Of a stretch of DNA of 6,419 nt, positions 5,715-6,419 are shown piece after piece (position 1 is the first letter of the stretch; every line of letters begins with the position of its first letter). Location: contig DOOK01000290.1 in NCBI GenBank assembly GCA_003512805.1, forward strand, positions 726 through 7,144. Direction: 5' to 3'. A model generated the notes under the pieces. It was not told the origin of the DNA. It made no database searches and was given only the letters and a program-made list of their open reading frames with translations. Both the position numbers and the translations under genes were made by a program. The stretch is from Erwinia sp. GTDB lineage: Bacteria > Pseudomonadota > Gammaproteobacteria > Enterobacterales > Enterobacteriaceae.

Positions 5715-6227
5715 ATGGCCGATGTTCACACTTCCGAAATTCGCAGCAAAAACATGCGTGCTATCCGTACCCGCGATACGGCTATTGAAACCCGCCTGGC
5801 GGAACTGCTGGCGGAGCGGGGGTTCAGCTATCGCGTGCAGGATAAAACGCTGCCGGGCAAGCCGGATTTTGTGTTAGAAAACCCGCCAGCCATTGTTTTT
5901 GTTCATGGCTGCTTCTGGCATCATCACGACTGCCATCTCTTTAAAGTCCCCGCGACCCGCACCGAGTTCTGGATGAACAAAATTAACGGCAACGTGACGC
6001 GCGATAAGCGATTTATTCATGAGCTGAGCGCCAGCGGCTGGCGGGTGCTGGTAGTCTGGGAATGCGCGCTGCGCGGTAAACACAAACTGGCAGATGAGGC
6101 GATAAGTGCAAGGCTGGAAGAGTGGCTCTTTGCCGGGGAAGGCAACGCTGAAATTGACTGGCAGGGCATTCACCTGATGCGCGAACGCCCTGCACAGCGT
6201 CCTAGTCCGGGCGGCCCACCGATTTAA
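5715..6227 (+). CDS. vsr: Vsr, very-short-patch repair mismatch endonuclease
   Basis: Vsr nicks 5' of the T in T:G mismatches that arise when 5-methylcytosine in Dcm sites deaminates. Repair by DNA polymerase I and ligase then restores C:G. Every key E. coli residue is at the same number: Asp51 and His64/His69 of the active site, Glu25, the intercalating Phe67-Trp68, and the structural zinc ligands Cys66, His71, Cys73 and Cys117. The N-terminal MADVH and RSKNMRAI blocks are conserved. A very strong Shine-Dalgarno AAGGAGGA (5703-5710) lies 4 nt before the ATG. The protein has 170 aa against 156 in E. coli. The extra 14 residues form a Pro/Arg/Gly-rich tail (ending PSPGGPPI) that runs 26 bp into the 3' end of convergent yedA. 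It is probably co-transcribed with dcm. Confidence 0.98.
   Translation: MADVHTSEIRSKNMRAIRTRDTAIETRLAELLAERGFSYRVQDKTLPGKPDFVLENPPAIVFVHGCFWHHHDCHLFKVPATRTEFWMNKINGNVTRDKRFIHELSASGWRVLVVWECALRGKHKLADEAISARLEEWLFAGEGNAEIDWQGIHLMRERPAQRPSPGGPPI
6161..6193. repeat. inverted repeat in the 3' part of vsr
   Basis: GCAGGGC (6161-6167) and GCCCTGC (6187-6193) are exact reverse complements across 19 bp. They lie in the last codons of vsr and just past the yedA stop. This is where a terminator for the minus-strand yedA could sit, but no T-run follows. It may be chance within coding sequence. Confidence 0.4.
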
Positions 6228-6419
6228 TGACCGGCTTACCCGGGAACAAATATTTGCCCAGCGTCACCAGCACCACGGCGAACAGGATTATTGCCAACGC
6301 CAGCCACTCGCGTGGCGAAAGGCTTTCACCGGCAAAGCTGATGCCCAACAGTACGGCTACCACCGGGTTCACGTAGGCATAGCTGGTAGCGACGGCGGGA
6401 CTGACGTTACGGATCAAAA
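6202..6419 (-). CDS. yedA: YedA, EamA/DMT-family inner-membrane permease (C-terminal part)
   Basis: Only the last 72 or so codons are in the window. The frame runs off the right edge with no real start (the first full codon, at 6417, is TTG, best read as an internal Leu). The visible end, NVSPAVATSYAYVNPVVAVLLG and then EWLALAIILFAVVLVTLGKYLFP, is very close to the C-terminus of E. coli YedA. It contains the last two membrane helices of the ten-helix EamA drug/metabolite transporter fold, joined by a short FAGESLSPRE loop. The substrate is not established. It ends in TAG inside the vsr 3' end (26-bp tail-to-tail overlap). The gene order yedA-vsr-dcm matches E. coli. Confidence 0.93.
   Translation of the reverse strand, partial: LIRNVSPAVATSYAYVNPVVAVLLGISFAGESLSPREWLALAIILFAVVLVTLGKYLFPGKPVIKSVGRPD

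Overview
The window looks like ordinary chromosome from a gamma-proteobacterium of the order Enterobacterales. The evidence is clear homologues of Escherichia coli mtfA, yedJ, dcm, vsr and yedA in an order that mirrors the E. coli neighbourhood, next to the 5' end of a tRNA-Asn gene. Several proteins differ clearly from E. coli, and a queH gene sits between yedJ and dcm. I lean towards Erwinia/Pantoea-like relatives over Escherichia, but the genus cannot be fixed from the sequence alone.

Layout, left to right. (1) Bases 1-12 are the first 12 nt of a tRNA-Asn gene on the minus strand, cut by the window edge. It has a near-perfect sigma70 promoter (TTGACA-17-TACTAT) and a GC-rich discriminator. 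(2) mtfA (minus, 114-881) encodes the zinc peptidase that sequesters the glucose repressor Mlc. (3) A phage-type ASCH-fold gene (minus, 1075-1734) follows, with its own Shine-Dalgarno sequence and intrinsic terminator. (4) A 581-bp gap (1735-2315) holds no convincing gene but has several dyads and a candidate yedJ promoter. (5) yedJ (plus, 2316-3020) encodes an HD-domain phosphohydrolase. (6) A small Arc-type ribbon-helix-helix gene (plus, 3094-3381) has an internal 39-bp tandem duplication and a polylysine tail. (7) A strong hairpin (3388-3411) lies before the convergent queH (minus, 3475-4134). (8) dcm and vsr (plus, 4288-5667 and 5715-6227) encode cytosine methylation at CCWGG and the mismatch endonuclease that repairs the T:G errors this causes. 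(9) The 3' end of yedA (minus, 6202 to the edge), an EamA-family permease, overlaps the tail of vsr.

The functional pair is Dcm/Vsr. Methylated cytosines in CCWGG deaminate to thymine, and Vsr nicks the resulting T:G mismatch. In E. coli the two genes overlap. Here they are 47 bp apart and vsr has its own strong ribosome-binding site. QueH completes queuosine synthesis without vitamin B12, and tRNA-Asn is one of the tRNAs that carries queuosine.

I see no wholly new system. The points most worth checking are the Arc-like protein with its duplicated linker, the solitary phage-type ASCH gene, the possible self-regulatory dcm leader with a CCTGG site, and the changed dcm/vsr/yedA junctions.
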